Below are positions 26,460 to 38,401 of a DNA stretch of 64,000 bases, piece after piece. Each line of letters begins with the position of its first letter. Position 1 is the first letter of the stretch. Where the stretch lies: assembly GCF_005960665.1 (NCBI RefSeq), contig NZ_CP040676.1, forward strand, positions 320,501 to 384,500, read 5' to 3'. Made by a program: the position numbers and the translations under genes. Source of the stretch: Exiguobacterium mexicanum. GTDB lineage: Bacteria; Bacillota; Bacilli; Exiguobacteriales; Exiguobacteriaceae. Below the pieces are notes generated by a model. It was not told where the DNA came from and did not search any database. It saw nothing but the letters and a program-made list of their open reading frames with translations.

Positions 26460-26992
26460 TGAACACATCGTTAGCAAAACGCTATGCCAAAGCGCTCTTC
26501 GACTTAGCGCGGGAACAAGGCACGCTCGACCAAGTCGAAGCGGAAGTGCGTCTGCTCGATGAAGTGCTCCACGCGACTCCTGAACTCACGGATCTCTTAA
26601 CGAATCCGGCAATCAGTGACAGCGAGCTTGCACAGCTTTTAACACATAGCTTTGGTGACATGACAGATATCGTGCTCAACACACTTCTCGTCATGGTCGA
26701 AAACGACCGTGCGAGCGAAGTTCGCGGCTTGTCGCGCTACGTCCTTGATTACATCAACGACTACCGTGGCATCGCCGAAGGGTTCGTCACGAGTGCTTAC
26801 CCGTTGTCGGCAACAGAGTTGAAAGAAGTCGAACTCGTCTTCGGTCAGAAGATGAACAAGACGCTTCAATTGAAGAACGTCGTCGATGAAGACGTCATCG
26901 GTGGACTCCGTGTCCAGATCGGCTACACGACGTATGATGACACAATCGAAAACAAACTAACACGCCTCGAGCGTGAATTGTTGAATGCGTAA
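26459..26992 (+). CDS. atpH: ATP synthase subunit delta
   Basis: The 177-residue F1 subunit links the b stator to the alpha3beta3 head. It begins MNTSLAKRYAKALFDLA and ends with the signature GGLRVQIGYTTYDDTIENKLTRLERELL. Length matches the family. Confidence 0.95.
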
Positions 26993-28519
<1,527 letters not shown>

Positions 28520-28555
28520 TCCGGTGACGAGCGTCTATTAAGGTGGTGAATCGAA

Positions 28556-29413
28556 ATGGCATCATTACGTGAGATCCAGATGCGGATCACCTCGACCCAA
28601 AGCACGAAGCAAATCACGAAAGCGATGAACATGGTGTCGGCCTCGAAATTGAACCGCGCTCAAGGGAGCAACGCCAACTTCAAGCCGTACATGACCAAGT
28701 TGCAGGAAGTCATCTCGTCGATTGCCGGCGGTACTTCAGGCGCAACACACCCGATGCTTCAAGTCCGTCCCGTTAAACGGACCGGCTATATCGTCATCAC
28801 GTCAGACCGCGGACTTGCTGGTGGATACAACGCCAGCGTCCTTCGTGACGTGTATCGCGAGTTGAAAGCCAAACACGGTTCAACAGACGAATACCGTCTG
28901 TACGTGATCGGGAAGGTCGGCGTTCAGTTCTTCAAGGCCCGTAACATTCCGGTGTACAGTGCCATGACAGGACTCAACGACCAGCCATCATTCGTTGAAG
29001 TCGCAGAGATCGTCAAACAGACGGTCGGCGCGTTCAGTGAAGGCGAGATTGATGAATTGAAGCTTTGCTACAACTCATTCATCTCTGTCATCAGCCAAGA
29101 AGTGAAGATCGATCGATTGCTTCCGCTTGGGAATATCGAACAGACCGCATCTAATGTGATGTATGAATACGAACCAGAAGAAGAAACGATCTTAGCAGCG
29201 CTCCTCCCGCGTTACGCGGAAGGACTCATCTACGGCGCGCTCCTCGATGCGAAAGTATCGGAGCACGCGGCTCGGATGACGGCGATGTCGAACGCGACGG
29301 ACAACGCGGATGAACTCATCCGTGGACTCAAGCTCAAGTTCAACCGCGCGCGTCAAGCGGCGATCACACAAGAAATCACAGAGATTGTCGGAGGTGCGGC
29401 TGCGCTTGAATAA
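28556..29413 (+). CDS. atpG: ATP synthase subunit gamma
   Basis: The 285-residue rotating shaft of F1. N-terminal helix [27 protein letters not shown]-type (first 20 residues are typical), central Rossmann-like part with [12 protein letters not shown] near 83, and C-terminal helix ending [24 protein letters not shown]. Confidence 0.97.
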   Translation: MASLREIQMRITSTQSTKQITKAMNMVSASKLNRAQGSNANFKPYMTKLQEVISSIAGGTSGATHPMLQVRPVKRTGYIVITSDRGLAGGYNASVLRDVYRELKAKHGSTDEYRLYVIGKVGVQFFKARNIPVYSAMTGLNDQPSFVEVAEIVKQTVGAFSEGEIDELKLCYNSFISVISQEVKIDRLLPLGNIEQTASNVMYEYEPEEETILAALLPRYAEGLIYGALLDAKVSEHAARMTAMSNATDNADELIRGLKLKFNRARQAAITQEITEIVGGAAALE

Positions 29414-29435
29414 GCGCACGCCCTCTAGATTGTAG

Positions 29436-30866
<1,431 letters not shown>

Positions 30867-30894
30867 GACCTACACGGAAGGGGGAAACTAGACG

Positions 30895-31305
30895 ATGAAT
30901 ACTCTTCACGTCAACGTCGTCACCCCGGATGGTGCAGCCTATGAGGGCGAGGCACGGATGGTCGTCGCAAAATCGGTGACTGGTGAACTCGGTATCTTAC
31001 CGAAACACATCCCGATGGTGACACCGCTCGACATCTCAGTTCTCAAACTGCGCCACGAAGATGGTGGACGCACGCTGATCGCACTCAGCGGCGGTTTCAT
31101 GGAAGTTCGTCCCGACACGGTGACGATCTTAGCTGAAACAGCCGAAATGGCGGATAAAATCGACTACGACCGCGCTTCTGCGGCGAAAGTTCGTGCCGAG
31201 CGTCGTCTCCAAGACACGAAGCTCTCGGACCTCGAATTCCGTCGCGCGGAGCTCGCGCTCAAAAAAGCGATCAACCGCTTGAGCATTCGCGATATCAAAG
31301 AATAA
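30895..31305 (+). CDS. atpC: ATP synthase subunit epsilon
   Basis: The 136-residue epsilon subunit has the N-terminal beta sandwich ([19 protein letters not shown]) and a C-terminal helical hairpin (about 85-134) that can inhibit hydrolysis. It is the last gene of the operon and is followed by a terminator. Confidence 0.96.
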   Translation: MNTLHVNVVTPDGAAYEGEARMVVAKSVTGELGILPKHIPMVTPLDISVLKLRHEDGGRTLIALSGGFMEVRPDTVTILAETAEMADKIDYDRASAAKVRAERRLQDTKLSDLEFRRAELALKKAINRLSIRDIKE

Positions 31306-31310
31306 CCAAC

Positions 31311-31341
31311 ATCTCTCCTGCAGCCGCAGGGGAGATTTTTT
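31311..31341 (+). terminator. Terminator of the atp operon
   Basis: ATCTCTCCTGC pairs with GCAGGGGAGAT (one G-U) across an AGCC loop, followed by T residues. Confidence 0.88.
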
Positions 31342-31547
31342 GTGTTTAGACCGAATGGATTACAGAATTTGCGAACGAGAAAGCCCACTGCTTCAGTGGT
31401 GGGATGAACGTGAGCTTGATTTCGGAGTTCCGCTAGTCGGAATTTCAGAAATCAACACGTGTGATCTTATCCCGAGAAAATGTATCGCTTAAATAGACAA
31501 AGTGATACGATAAACGTATAAACAACTATCGAAGAACCAACACCACC

Positions 31548-31916
31548 GTGTCGATGCTCCATTATCATTTCGTGTTCTGCCCGAGGTATCGCCGAAAACT
31601 GTTCGATGACGACCTGTTCGAGCGACGGTTCAAAGAGATCGTCCACGATGTCTGTGAAGGGCTCGACATCCACCTCCTCGCCATCGAGTGCGACCGGGAC
31701 CACACGCATCTATTCTTATCCGCATTGCCATCCATCAGCCCGTCCGACATCATGGCGCGCATCAAAGGCGTCTCGTCGAAGCGGCTCAGGGAGGAGTTCC
31801 CGCACCTCACACATCTCACGAGCCTCTGGACGAGATCCTTCTTCGTGTCGACGGCGGGAAACGTCTCCAGCGAGACCATCAAACGTTATGTCGAGGAACA
31901 AAAGACAAGGGGATGA
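31548..31916 (+). CDS. tnpA: IS200/IS605 transposase TnpA (HUH/Y1 type)
   Basis: A single-strand DNA transposase. It shows FVFCPRYRRKLF, the HUH motif in DRDHTHLFLS and the probable nucleophilic Tyr in ETIKRYVEEQ near the C-terminus. From the GTG at 31548 it is 122 residues, but the frame is open upstream from 31506 and reads DKRINNYRRTNTTVS, which matches the usual N-terminus of the family; no ATG, GTG or TTG precedes it, so the natural start may be a rare codon such as ATA at 31518 or may be lost. Confidence 0.85.
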   Translation: MSMLHYHFVFCPRYRRKLFDDDLFERRFKEIVHDVCEGLDIHLLAIECDRDHTHLFLSALPSISPSDIMARIKGVSSKRLREEFPHLTHLTSLWTRSFFVSTAGNVSSETIKRYVEEQKTRG

Positions 31917-31920
31917 GACC

Positions 31921-32997
31921 GTGTCGCAGACATTGACCGTGAACATCAAGCTCCATCCGACGAAAGCGCAACGATCAATCTTGGAGCGGATGATGGACAC
32001 CTACATCCGCACGGCGAACCAGCTCGTCGCGGCCATGGTGCAGGCCCGAGAGAGCTTGAATCTGACGAGCAAACATGTCACGGCGGACCTGCCGAGCGCC
32101 GTCAAGAACCAGGCCATCCAGGACGCGAAGAGCATGTTCAAGAGGGCGAAGAAGAAGGACTTCCAGGTCGTCCCGGTCCTCAAGAGGCCGTACTGCACCT
32201 GGAACAACCAGAACTACTCGTTCGACTTCGAGTCGGTCTCCCTCCCGATCATCATCGACGGGAAGGTGAAGAAGACGGCCATCCGCGCCGACATGGTCGA
32301 CCCGGACAACCGGAACGCCACGCTCCTCGCCAACAAGCTCGGGACGCTCCGCATCACGAAGAAGTCGAACAAATGGATCGCCCAGATCGCCGTCACGATC
32401 CGCACGACGGAGAAGACGGGCACCAACGTGCTCGGGGTGGACCTCGGCCTGAAAGTCCCTGCCGTCGCGTCCACGGGCTGCGACAAAGCGCGGTTCTTCG
32501 GGAACGGGCGCGAGAACAAGTATATGAAGCGCAAGTTCCGGGCGAAACGGAAAGAGCTCGGTCAAAAGAAGAAACTGAAGGCGATCAAGAAACTGGACAA
32601 CAAAGAACAGCGCTGGATGCGAGACAAGGATCACAAGGTGAGCCGTGAAATCGTCGACTTCGCGAAAGAGAACCACATCTCTGTCATCCGCCTCGAAAGA
32701 CTGGCGAACATCCGACAGACGGCAAGAACAAGCCGTAAAAACAATAAGAACCTGCACACCTGGTCGTTCTATCGCTTAGCAACATTCATCGAATACAAGG
32801 CGAAGTTAGAAGGAATCAAGGTCGAATATGTCAACCCTGCATACACATCTCAGACATGTCCTTCTTGCGGGAGCCGAAATAAAGCGAAAGATCGAACATA
32901 TTCGTGTTCATGCGGATTCAAGAAGCATAGAGATTTAGTCGATGCGATGAACATCCGATACGCACCTGTGGTTGATGGTGACAGTCAACCAGCCTGA
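31921..32997 (+). CDS. tnpB: RNA-guided nuclease TnpB of the IS605 element
   Basis: TnpB is an RNA-guided DNA nuclease that helps the element persist. The 358-residue protein from the GTG at 31921 has an N-terminal domain ending near 150, then a RuvC core with its three acidic residues in GVDLGLKVPA, IRLERLANI and HRDLVDAMNI, and a zinc motif CPSCG...CSCG near 315-335. All catalytic residues seem intact. Codon use is extremely C/G-ending up to about 32690 and A/T-richer after that. It starts four bases after tnpA. Confidence 0.9.
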   Translation: MSQTLTVNIKLHPTKAQRSILERMMDTYIRTANQLVAAMVQARESLNLTSKHVTADLPSAVKNQAIQDAKSMFKRAKKKDFQVVPVLKRPYCTWNNQNYSFDFESVSLPIIIDGKVKKTAIRADMVDPDNRNATLLANKLGTLRITKKSNKWIAQIAVTIRTTEKTGTNVLGVDLGLKVPAVASTGCDKARFFGNGRENKYMKRKFRAKRKELGQKKKLKAIKKLDNKEQRWMRDKDHKVSREIVDFAKENHISVIRLERLANIRQTARTSRKNNKNLHTWSFYRLATFIEYKAKLEGIKVEYVNPAYTSQTCPSCGSRNKAKDRTYSCSCGFKKHRDLVDAMNIRYAPVVDGDSQPA

Positions 32998-33147
32998 GAA
33001 CCTATAGGGTCTGTCTCAGGAGGGGTGATGGCACACCCTCATCTGAAGGCTCGGACAAAACAGAAATGGCCTGCGTCCGCACGGGCACTTCAGAATCCCA
33101 CCCATCCTGAAGGGATGGGCTTGCGGCTTTAGCCGTGGGAGTGTCAA
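32998..33147 (+). ncRNA. Predicted omega RNA scaffold at the right end of the IS
   Basis: In this family the right end, overlapping the 3' part of tnpB, is transcribed as the guide RNA; its 3' end continues into the flank, which supplies the guide. The region holds the hairpins at 33102-33120 and 33124-33135. The guide here would begin about 33148 and be largely alternating T and A. Prediction rests on family knowledge and structure by eye. Confidence 0.45.
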
Positions 33148-33155
33148 GTTCCTTC

Positions 33156-33181
33156 TATATATATATATATATATATATATA
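33156..33181. repeat. (TA)13 simple repeat next to the IS right end
   Basis: Thirteen perfect TA units lie eight bases after the proposed IS end and before the EAL/HDOD gene. Confidence 0.95.
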
Positions 33182-33278
33182 GGTCAAAAGCATCAGAAGT
33201 TTCACGCCCAAATAGTGGAAGGGAGGGGCGCCTTATCCGATAATATAGGTGGGAACTACGGTAAAGGAGCTAAAGGGA

Positions 33279-34475
33279 ATGAAAGTTTATGTTGCGCGCC
33301 AACCGATTTTTGATCAGAAATTACGCGTCTGTGGCTATGAACTGTTATATCGCCGCAGCGAGAAAAATATATTTGAACATGTCGATGACGCACTCGCGAC
33401 CGCCGACGTGATTCATAACGCCTATCTCGTCTTCAACTTTCGGGAGTTGACGGAAGGGACGCGGGCGTTCATCAACTTTCCGCAAAATTTGATTGAGAGC
33501 GAAGTGCCGGCTTTGTTGCCACGGCAGACACTCGTCGTCGAAGTGCTCGAACACGTCGAGCCGACAGAGAAAGTGTTGGCCGCTTTGCGCTCCTTGCGCC
33601 GGAAAGGCTATACGATTGCCCTCGACGACTTCGTGTTCGAAGAGAAGTATCGACCGCTCATCGGGCTCGCCGATATCATTAAAATCGATTATCAATCAAC
33701 ACCGATCGACCAACAGAAGCGGCTGATCGATGCGCTCGGGCATCGCGTCGAATTTTTAGCGGAAAAGATTGAGACGCCGTTTGAATATGAGATCGCCAAA
33801 AAACTCGGCTATCACATGTTCCAAGGCTATTTCTTCAGCCGGCCGACGGTCGTCCACGGTGCCGAGGTTCATCCGCTCCGGCATACGCTCGTCGAAGTGT
33901 TGAAAGAGCTCGACAAGCCAGAGCCGAACTTCCGCCGCATCGCGAGCCAAATCGAACGCAGTGTGGATTTGTCGTATAAGATGTTGCGTTCGGTCAACAC
34001 GGTCTATCAGAAAGGTCGTCATACGATTCAATCGATTGAGCAGGCCGTCGCACGAATCGGTCTCGATGAGATGCGACGCTGGTCGTACTTGATGCTGCTT
34101 CGGGAGCTGCAGACGTCCGAATCGAAAGAATTAATTAAACAGAGTGTGATCCGGGGCAAGATGATGGAGCTGATCGCTGCCGAGACATTGCCGCAAGTGA
34201 CGGCGTTCGACGCGTTCATCACCGGGATTTTCTCGTCGCTCGATGTGATTTTGGATGAGGAGATGCAGACGCTCGTCTCGGAGTTGCCGGTCGAGCCAAT
34301 CGTCAAGGCAGCGCTCCTCGGAGAAGACAACGAGTTGCGGGGTTTACTCGACACGGTCCTCGCCTACGAGCAGTTGACCGTGCCTGTCGAGGAGACAGCG
34401 CCTGACTTGTCACGTTACTATGTCGAGGCGATTCGATGGAGCCAAACCTATGACGGCGAAGTGAATAATGTTTGA
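33279..34475 (+). CDS. EAL-HDOD signalling protein (YuxH-like)
   Basis: The 398-residue soluble protein joins an N-terminal EAL-like domain (about 1-195; YVARQPIFDQKLRVCGYELLYR, IALDDFVFEEKY) to a C-terminal HDOD domain (about 200-395; IERSVDLSYKMLRSVN). The EAL part lacks several metal-binding residues of active c-di-GMP phosphodiesterases, so it is probably a binding or scaffold module. The strong RBS AAAGGAGCTAAAGGG decides the ATG at 33279 over an in-frame GTG at 33249. The IS lies directly upstream and may affect its promoter. Confidence 0.85.
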   Translation: MKVYVARQPIFDQKLRVCGYELLYRRSEKNIFEHVDDALATADVIHNAYLVFNFRELTEGTRAFINFPQNLIESEVPALLPRQTLVVEVLEHVEPTEKVLAALRSLRRKGYTIALDDFVFEEKYRPLIGLADIIKIDYQSTPIDQQKRLIDALGHRVEFLAEKIETPFEYEIAKKLGYHMFQGYFFSRPTVVHGAEVHPLRHTLVEVLKELDKPEPNFRRIASQIERSVDLSYKMLRSVNTVYQKGRHTIQSIEQAVARIGLDEMRRWSYLMLLRELQTSESKELIKQSVIRGKMMELIAAETLPQVTAFDAFITGIFSSLDVILDEEMQTLVSELPVEPIVKAALLGEDNELRGLLDTVLAYEQLTVPVEETAPDLSRYYVEAIRWSQTYDGEVNNV

Positions 34476-34483
34476 AATGTTGA

Positions 34484-34535
34484 AGGGACGTCAATTACTG
34501 TACTAAGGCCATGCGCCGATTGACGTTCCTTTTTG
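34484..34535 (+). terminator. Terminator after the EAL-HDOD gene
   Basis: AGGGACGTCAAT pairs with ATTGACGTTCCT around a long loop and is followed by T residues. Confidence 0.6.
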
Positions 34536-34625
34536 TATGCGGTTTATGGAGAGAAAGCGAGTTGATCGGATGAACCCATTCCACCACTCACTTAAACGCT
34601 AAGTCTTTTTTTCTCTGACGTGACA

Positions 34626-34634
34626 TGCTATGAT
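34626..34634 (+). promoter_or_regulatory. Extended -10 of the DUF1146 gene
   Basis: TGCTATGAT is an extended -10 element 40 bp before the ATG at 34674; no clear -35 is present. Confidence 0.5.
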
Positions 34635-34673
34635 TAAAAATGGTACGAATTTTTGAAAAGAGGGGAATCGTCG

Positions 34674-34892
34674 ATGTTGAACACCGTGTTATCGCTCGTC
34701 ATTTACGTCGTAGCGATCTACGTCGCTTGGTGGGCACTCATGCCGGTCAAATGGGACCGCTTGCTCAATCAAGTGAGGAGTCCGCAAGCAGCAGTCTTGC
34801 GTGTCCTCGTGGCCGTCGTCTTCGGTTCACTGATCGCCCAGTTCTTTTTGGAGTATATCCGATTGGCCCAGGCGCTCGCACCATTACAGTAG
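34674..34892 (+). CDS. DUF1146 family membrane protein (YwzB-like)
   Basis: A 72-residue protein with two membrane segments (about 5-24 and 42-62) and the family pattern YVAWWALMPVKWDRLL. DUF1146 proteins follow the atp operon and precede murA in many Bacillales; their function is unknown. RBS AGAGGGG favours the ATG at 34674 rather than upstream in-frame starts. Confidence 0.8.
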   Translation: MLNTVLSLVIYVVAIYVAWWALMPVKWDRLLNQVRSPQAAVLRVLVAVVFGSLIAQFFLEYIRLAQALAPLQ

Positions 34893-34913
34893 GCAGGGAA
34901 ACGATTACTAAAC

Positions 34914-34930
34914 TGTAATCCTGCTGTAAC
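34914..34930. promoter_or_regulatory. WalR-type box upstream of murA
   Basis: TGTAAT-CCTGC-TGTAAC matches the WalR (YycF) consensus TGTWAH-N5-TGTWAH exactly. A possible -10 TAGGAT (34953-34958) lies downstream, immediately before a terminator-like hairpin at 34958. Confidence 0.5.
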
Positions 34931-34957
34931 GTTTCTTATAGGTTTATCGTGTAGGAT

Positions 34958-34984
34958 AAATTCGTCTGACATGACGAATTTTTC
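34958..34984 (+). terminator. Terminator or attenuator between DUF1146 gene and murA
   Basis: A perfect 9-bp stem (AAATTCGTC and complement) with a TGACAT loop and T residues. It ends the DUF1146 transcript and could attenuate any transcript starting at the WalR-type box. Confidence 0.75.
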
Positions 34985-35136
34985 ATCAGAATTTCATGAG
35001 TGCTTTTATTATTATTTTTTTCTCTGATGAAGCGTCACGTGTTACAAACCATCGTAGTAATCGACATAACCACATCCGGTAGCGGATATCGACGTATAAA
35101 ACAAAAAAACAACGAAGTTGGAGGACAAAGAGAGAT

Positions 35137-36438
35137 ATGAAGGATTTGATTGTAGTCCGTGGAGGACGTAAATTGTCAGGTACTGTGCGTGTTGAAGGAG
35201 CTAAAAACGCCGTACTCAAAACATTGGTTGCCACTCTTTTAGCAAGCGAAGGAAAGTCGGTACTTCAAAACGTGCCGCGCCTCGCTGATGTGTACACGAT
35301 TAACAAAGTACTTCGCCACCTCGGTGCAGAGGTTGCGTTTGACGAAGCGAATAACGAAGTCACTGTTGATGCGTCGGGCACAATCAAAGACGAGGCGCCG
35401 CTTGAGTACGTCCGCAAGATGCGTGCCTCGATCCTTGTCATGGGTCCTCTCCTTGCTCGTCTTGGGCATGCGCGTGTCGCAATGCCAGGCGGTTGCTCGA
35501 TCGGGTCACGTCCGATTGACCTCCACTTAAAAGGCTTCGAGGCAATGGGCGCGAAGACGGTCATCGGCAACGGTTTCGTCGAAGCTTCGGTCGACGGTCG
35601 CTTGAAAGGTGCGAAGATCTACTTGGACTTCCCATCTGTCGGCGCGACAGAGAACATCATGATGGCGGCAGTCCTTGCTGAAGGAACAACGGTCATCGAG
35701 AACGTCGCCAAAGAACCTGAAATCGTCGACCTTGCCAACTTCTTGAACGGTATGGGCGCACACGTCCGCGGTGCCGGTACAGAAACGATTCGAATCGAAG
35801 GCGTGGAGAAACTCCATGGTGCCGAGCATTCAATCATCCCTGACCGCATCGAAGCCGGTACGTTCCTCGTTGCTGGAGCGATTACAGGTGGCGACATCGA
35901 AGTCATCGGCGCAGAGCGCGAGCACCTTCGCCCACTCATCTCGAAGATGGAAGAAATGGGTGTCAAGTTCGAGGATACGTCGGAAGGCATGCGTGTCATC
36001 GCACCGGATGTGTTGAAGCCGGTCGACGTGAAGACGATGCCACACCCTGGTTTCCCGACTGACATCCAAGCACAAATGATGGCGCTCGTCTTAAAAGCTG
36101 GCGGCACATCGGTCATCACCGAAACAGTGTTCGAGAACCGCTTCATGCACGTCGAAGAATTCCGCCGTATGAACGCAGACATTAAAATCGAAGGACGCTC
36201 GGCGATCATCAAAGGCGGCGTTCGCCTCCAAGGTGCTGAAGTCGTCTCGACTGACCTTCGTGCCGGTGCTGCCCTCGTCCTCGCGGGACTCATCGCGGAC
36301 GAAGAGACACGCGTTGGCGATCTCTACCACATCGACCGTGGCTACGTCGACTTCCACAAGAAATTGCAAGCGCTTGGTGCTGATATCGAGCGGATCCAAG
36401 GGAACGTCGAAGTTGCCGAAGAAATGGTCAAGAACTAA
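35137..36438 (+). CDS. murA: UDP-N-acetylglucosamine 1-carboxyvinyltransferase
   Basis: MurA adds enolpyruvate from PEP to UDP-GlcNAc, the first committed step of peptidoglycan synthesis and the fosfomycin target. The 433-residue protein has the catalytic Cys at position 120 in [11 protein letters not shown], so it should be fosfomycin-sensitive in principle, and the N-terminal [13 protein letters not shown]. Position between the DUF1146 gene and mbl matches murAA of Bacillus. Confidence 0.96.
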   Translation: MKDLIVVRGGRKLSGTVRVEGAKNAVLKTLVATLLASEGKSVLQNVPRLADVYTINKVLRHLGAEVAFDEANNEVTVDASGTIKDEAPLEYVRKMRASILVMGPLLARLGHARVAMPGGCSIGSRPIDLHLKGFEAMGAKTVIGNGFVEASVDGRLKGAKIYLDFPSVGATENIMMAAVLAEGTTVIENVAKEPEIVDLANFLNGMGAHVRGAGTETIRIEGVEKLHGAEHSIIPDRIEAGTFLVAGAITGGDIEVIGAEREHLRPLISKMEEMGVKFEDTSEGMRVIAPDVLKPVDVKTMPHPGFPTDIQAQMMALVLKAGGTSVITETVFENRFMHVEEFRRMNADIKIEGRSAIIKGGVRLQGAEVVSTDLRAGAALVLAGLIADEETRVGDLYHIDRGYVDFHKKLQALGADIERIQGNVEVAEEMVKN

Positions 36439-36453
36439 TTAATAGACTCATAG

Positions 36454-36482
36454 GAGCGAGGAGAGACTCTTCTCGCTCTTTT
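36454..36482 (+). terminator. Terminator after murA
   Basis: GAGCGAGGAGA pairs with TCTTCTCGCTC around a short loop and is followed by T residues. Confidence 0.75.
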
Positions 36483-36515
36483 CAATGAAGTAACGAACGG
36501 AGGAACCTACACACC

Positions 36516-37502
36516 ATGTTTTCAAAAGATATCGGGATTGATTTAGGAACAGCAAACGTCGTCATCCACGTCAAAGGTCGAGGCATCGTCCTCGACGAGC
36601 CATCCGTCGTTGCCATCAAGCGTTCGACAGGGAAAGTACTCGCTGTCGGAACGGAAGCGTATCAGATGGTCGGGCGTACGCCAGGTGACATCGTCGCCAT
36701 CCGTCCACTCCGTGATGGGGTCATCGCTGACTTCGCGACAACCGAAGAGATGCTTCGCCATTTCGTCGAGAAGATCCAAGTCCGCGGTTTCTTTGGCGGC
36801 ATCCGCATGCTCATCTGTACACCGGCAAACGTGACACCGGTTGAAGCGAAAGCAATCCGTGAGGCGGCCGAGAAGGCCGGCGCGAAAGAAGTCTTCCTCG
36901 CCGTAGAACCGAAGGCAGCAGCGGTCGGTTCGGGCATGGACATCTGGAAGCCGGTCGGCCATATGATCGTCGACATCGGTGGCGGGACGACAGACGTTGC
37001 CATCCTCTCGATGGGCGATATCGTCTGCGGTGAAACGATTAAAATCGCCGGGGACCGTTTCGATACGGACATCCTCCGCGCCATCAAGGACAAGCATAAG
37101 CTCGTCATCGGTGAGCGGACGGCCGAGCAAATCAAGAAAGAGATTGCGACGGTCTTCCCAGGCGGTCGTAACGAGACGATGGATATCCGCGGTCGTGACA
37201 TGGTGCGTGGGCTTCCGCGTACGGTAACGATTACGTCGGAAGAACTCCGTGAAGCAATGGCCGAATCGGCGAATGAAATCGTCGAAGCGACGAAGCGCGT
37301 CCTCGAACAGACGCCTCCGGAACTTGCGGCCGATATCATCGACCGCGGCATCATCATGACAGGTGGCGGCTCGCTCCTCCACGGCATCGACCAGCTCGTG
37401 GCCGAGCGTGTCGGTTTGCCGGTCATGATCGCCGAAGAGCCGACGCTCAGCGTCGCACACGGCACGGGCATCATGCTCGAGCATTTGGATCGTTTGAAGT
37501 AA
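36516..37502 (+). CDS. mbl: Actin-like cell-shape protein Mbl/MreB
   Basis: The 328-residue protein is a bacterial actin that guides lateral wall synthesis. Nucleotide-binding motifs are IGIDLGTANVVIHVKGRG (phosphate 1), MIVDIGGGTTDVAILS (phosphate 2, about 150-165) and IIMTGGGSLLHGID (adenosine, about 285). MFSKDIGIDLG and the location next to murA and the flhO-flhP region point to Mbl rather than MreB. In Bacillus sporulation genes lie between murA and mbl; here they are adjacent. Confidence 0.92.
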   Translation: MFSKDIGIDLGTANVVIHVKGRGIVLDEPSVVAIKRSTGKVLAVGTEAYQMVGRTPGDIVAIRPLRDGVIADFATTEEMLRHFVEKIQVRGFFGGIRMLICTPANVTPVEAKAIREAAEKAGAKEVFLAVEPKAAAVGSGMDIWKPVGHMIVDIGGGTTDVAILSMGDIVCGETIKIAGDRFDTDILRAIKDKHKLVIGERTAEQIKKEIATVFPGGRNETMDIRGRDMVRGLPRTVTITSEELREAMAESANEIVEATKRVLEQTPPELAADIIDRGIIMTGGGSLLHGIDQLVAERVGLPVMIAEEPTLSVAHGTGIMLEHLDRLK

Positions 37503-37511
37503 GAAGAGGGA

Positions 37512-37544
37512 GGTACGACGTCTACAGGCGTCGTACCTTTTTTG
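37512..37544 (+). terminator. Terminator after mbl
   Basis: AGGTACGACG pairs perfectly with CGTCGTACCT across an 8-nt loop, then six T residues. Confidence 0.88.
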
Positions 37545-37638
37545 CGTGAAGACTGTTCAAATTTCCTATAAATGGATAGACTGAGGATAGGAGGAGGGTC
37601 AATACGTGCCTTGCTAGCACGCGAAAGGGGAGGACTCA

Positions 37639-38400
37639 ATGACACGACCACTCACACTCATCACCGGGGTCAGTCGTCGCAAAGGTATTGGCGCCGCTGT
37701 CGCTCGAAAGCTTGCTGCGGCAGGCCATGACTTGTATCTGACGCACTGGAGCCCCTTTGACGGGACGGAAGGCGTCGGAGCGGAACCGGACTTTATTGAA
37801 AGCTTCATCGACGAATTACAGACATCAGGGGCTCGCGTTGCCCATGAACCGTACGATTTGTCGTCTGGAGACGCAAAAGGATTGCTCGATCGCGTGGAGG
37901 CAGCGCTCGGTACACCGAGCCGCCTCATCAACAATGCGACGTATGAGCGGCACGTGAGTGTCGATACGTTCACGACCGAGACGTTACGTCGCCATTATTT
38001 CATCAACAACGAAGGAACACTCGATCTGACGTTTGCCTTCATCGAACGATACAAACAGGCGGGGCATACGGACGGACGCATCTTGTTCATGGTGTCCGGG
38101 GGAGCGGATGCTTCCAACTTGGCCTATATCGCCACAAAAGGCATGTTGATCGCCATCACGCCAGCACTGGCCAATGGGGCAGGGCAGTACGGGATCTCCG
38201 TGAATGCACTCGACCCGGGTCCGACCGATTCGGGTTGGATTGATGACGCGCTTCGCGAACAACTTGCGCCGCTCTTCCCCCATGGACGTGTCGGCACGCC
38301 AGAGGATACGGCGCGTTACGTCGCTTTCCTCGTGGGGCCGGACGGGGCATGGGTCAACGGCCAACATCTTCACGTCGACGGTGGTTTCGTCGGACGCTAA
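37639..38400 (+). CDS. Short-chain dehydrogenase/reductase
   Basis: A 253-residue NAD(P)-dependent oxidoreductase. The cofactor loop is TGVSRRKGIGAAVA near residue 9, the NNAT motif (INNATYERH) near 95, the catalytic Tyr-Lys in YIATKG near 160 with a Ser in MVSGGAD, and the C-terminus HVDGGFVGR is typical of the FabG-like classical group. It is an extra gene between mbl and flhO. The substrate is not evident. Confidence 0.88.
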   Translation: MTRPLTLITGVSRRKGIGAAVARKLAAAGHDLYLTHWSPFDGTEGVGAEPDFIESFIDELQTSGARVAHEPYDLSSGDAKGLLDRVEAALGTPSRLINNATYERHVSVDTFTTETLRRHYFINNEGTLDLTFAFIERYKQAGHTDGRILFMVSGGADASNLAYIATKGMLIAITPALANGAGQYGISVNALDPGPTDSGWIDDALREQLAPLFPHGRVGTPEDTARYVAFLVGPDGAWVNGQHLHVDGGFVGR

Positions 38401-38401
38401 A

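Larger units (their letters stand above)
31364..33147 (+). mobile_element. IS200/IS605-family insertion sequence
   Basis: The element carries tnpA and tnpB in the same direction and has subterminal hairpins instead of inverted repeats: CCACTG-CTT-CAGTGG at 31385-31399 on the left, and CCCATCC/GGATGGG at 33102-33120 plus CGGCTTTAGCCG at 33124-33135 on the right. A TTAC at 31360-31363 and a TCAA at 33144-33147 match the cleavage tetranucleotides known for IS608, so these ends are proposed, not proven. It sits between the atp terminator and an EAL/HDOD gene and breaks no gene. Confidence 0.8.

Noticed and set aside
31975-32757. 260-codon minus-strand frame opposite tnpB
   Set aside because: It arises from the extreme C/G-ending codon use of tnpB, which removes stops on the opposite strand. 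The composition is Arg/Val/Asp-rich without domains.
33156-33181. TA repeat considered as a CRISPR or terminator-like structure
   Set aside because: There are no spacers or direct repeats of CRISPR type; it is a simple dinucleotide tract.
36543-37651. Two long minus-strand frames opposite mbl
   Set aside because: The sense strand encodes an unmistakable Mbl; the antisense frames are compositional shadows without starts or families.
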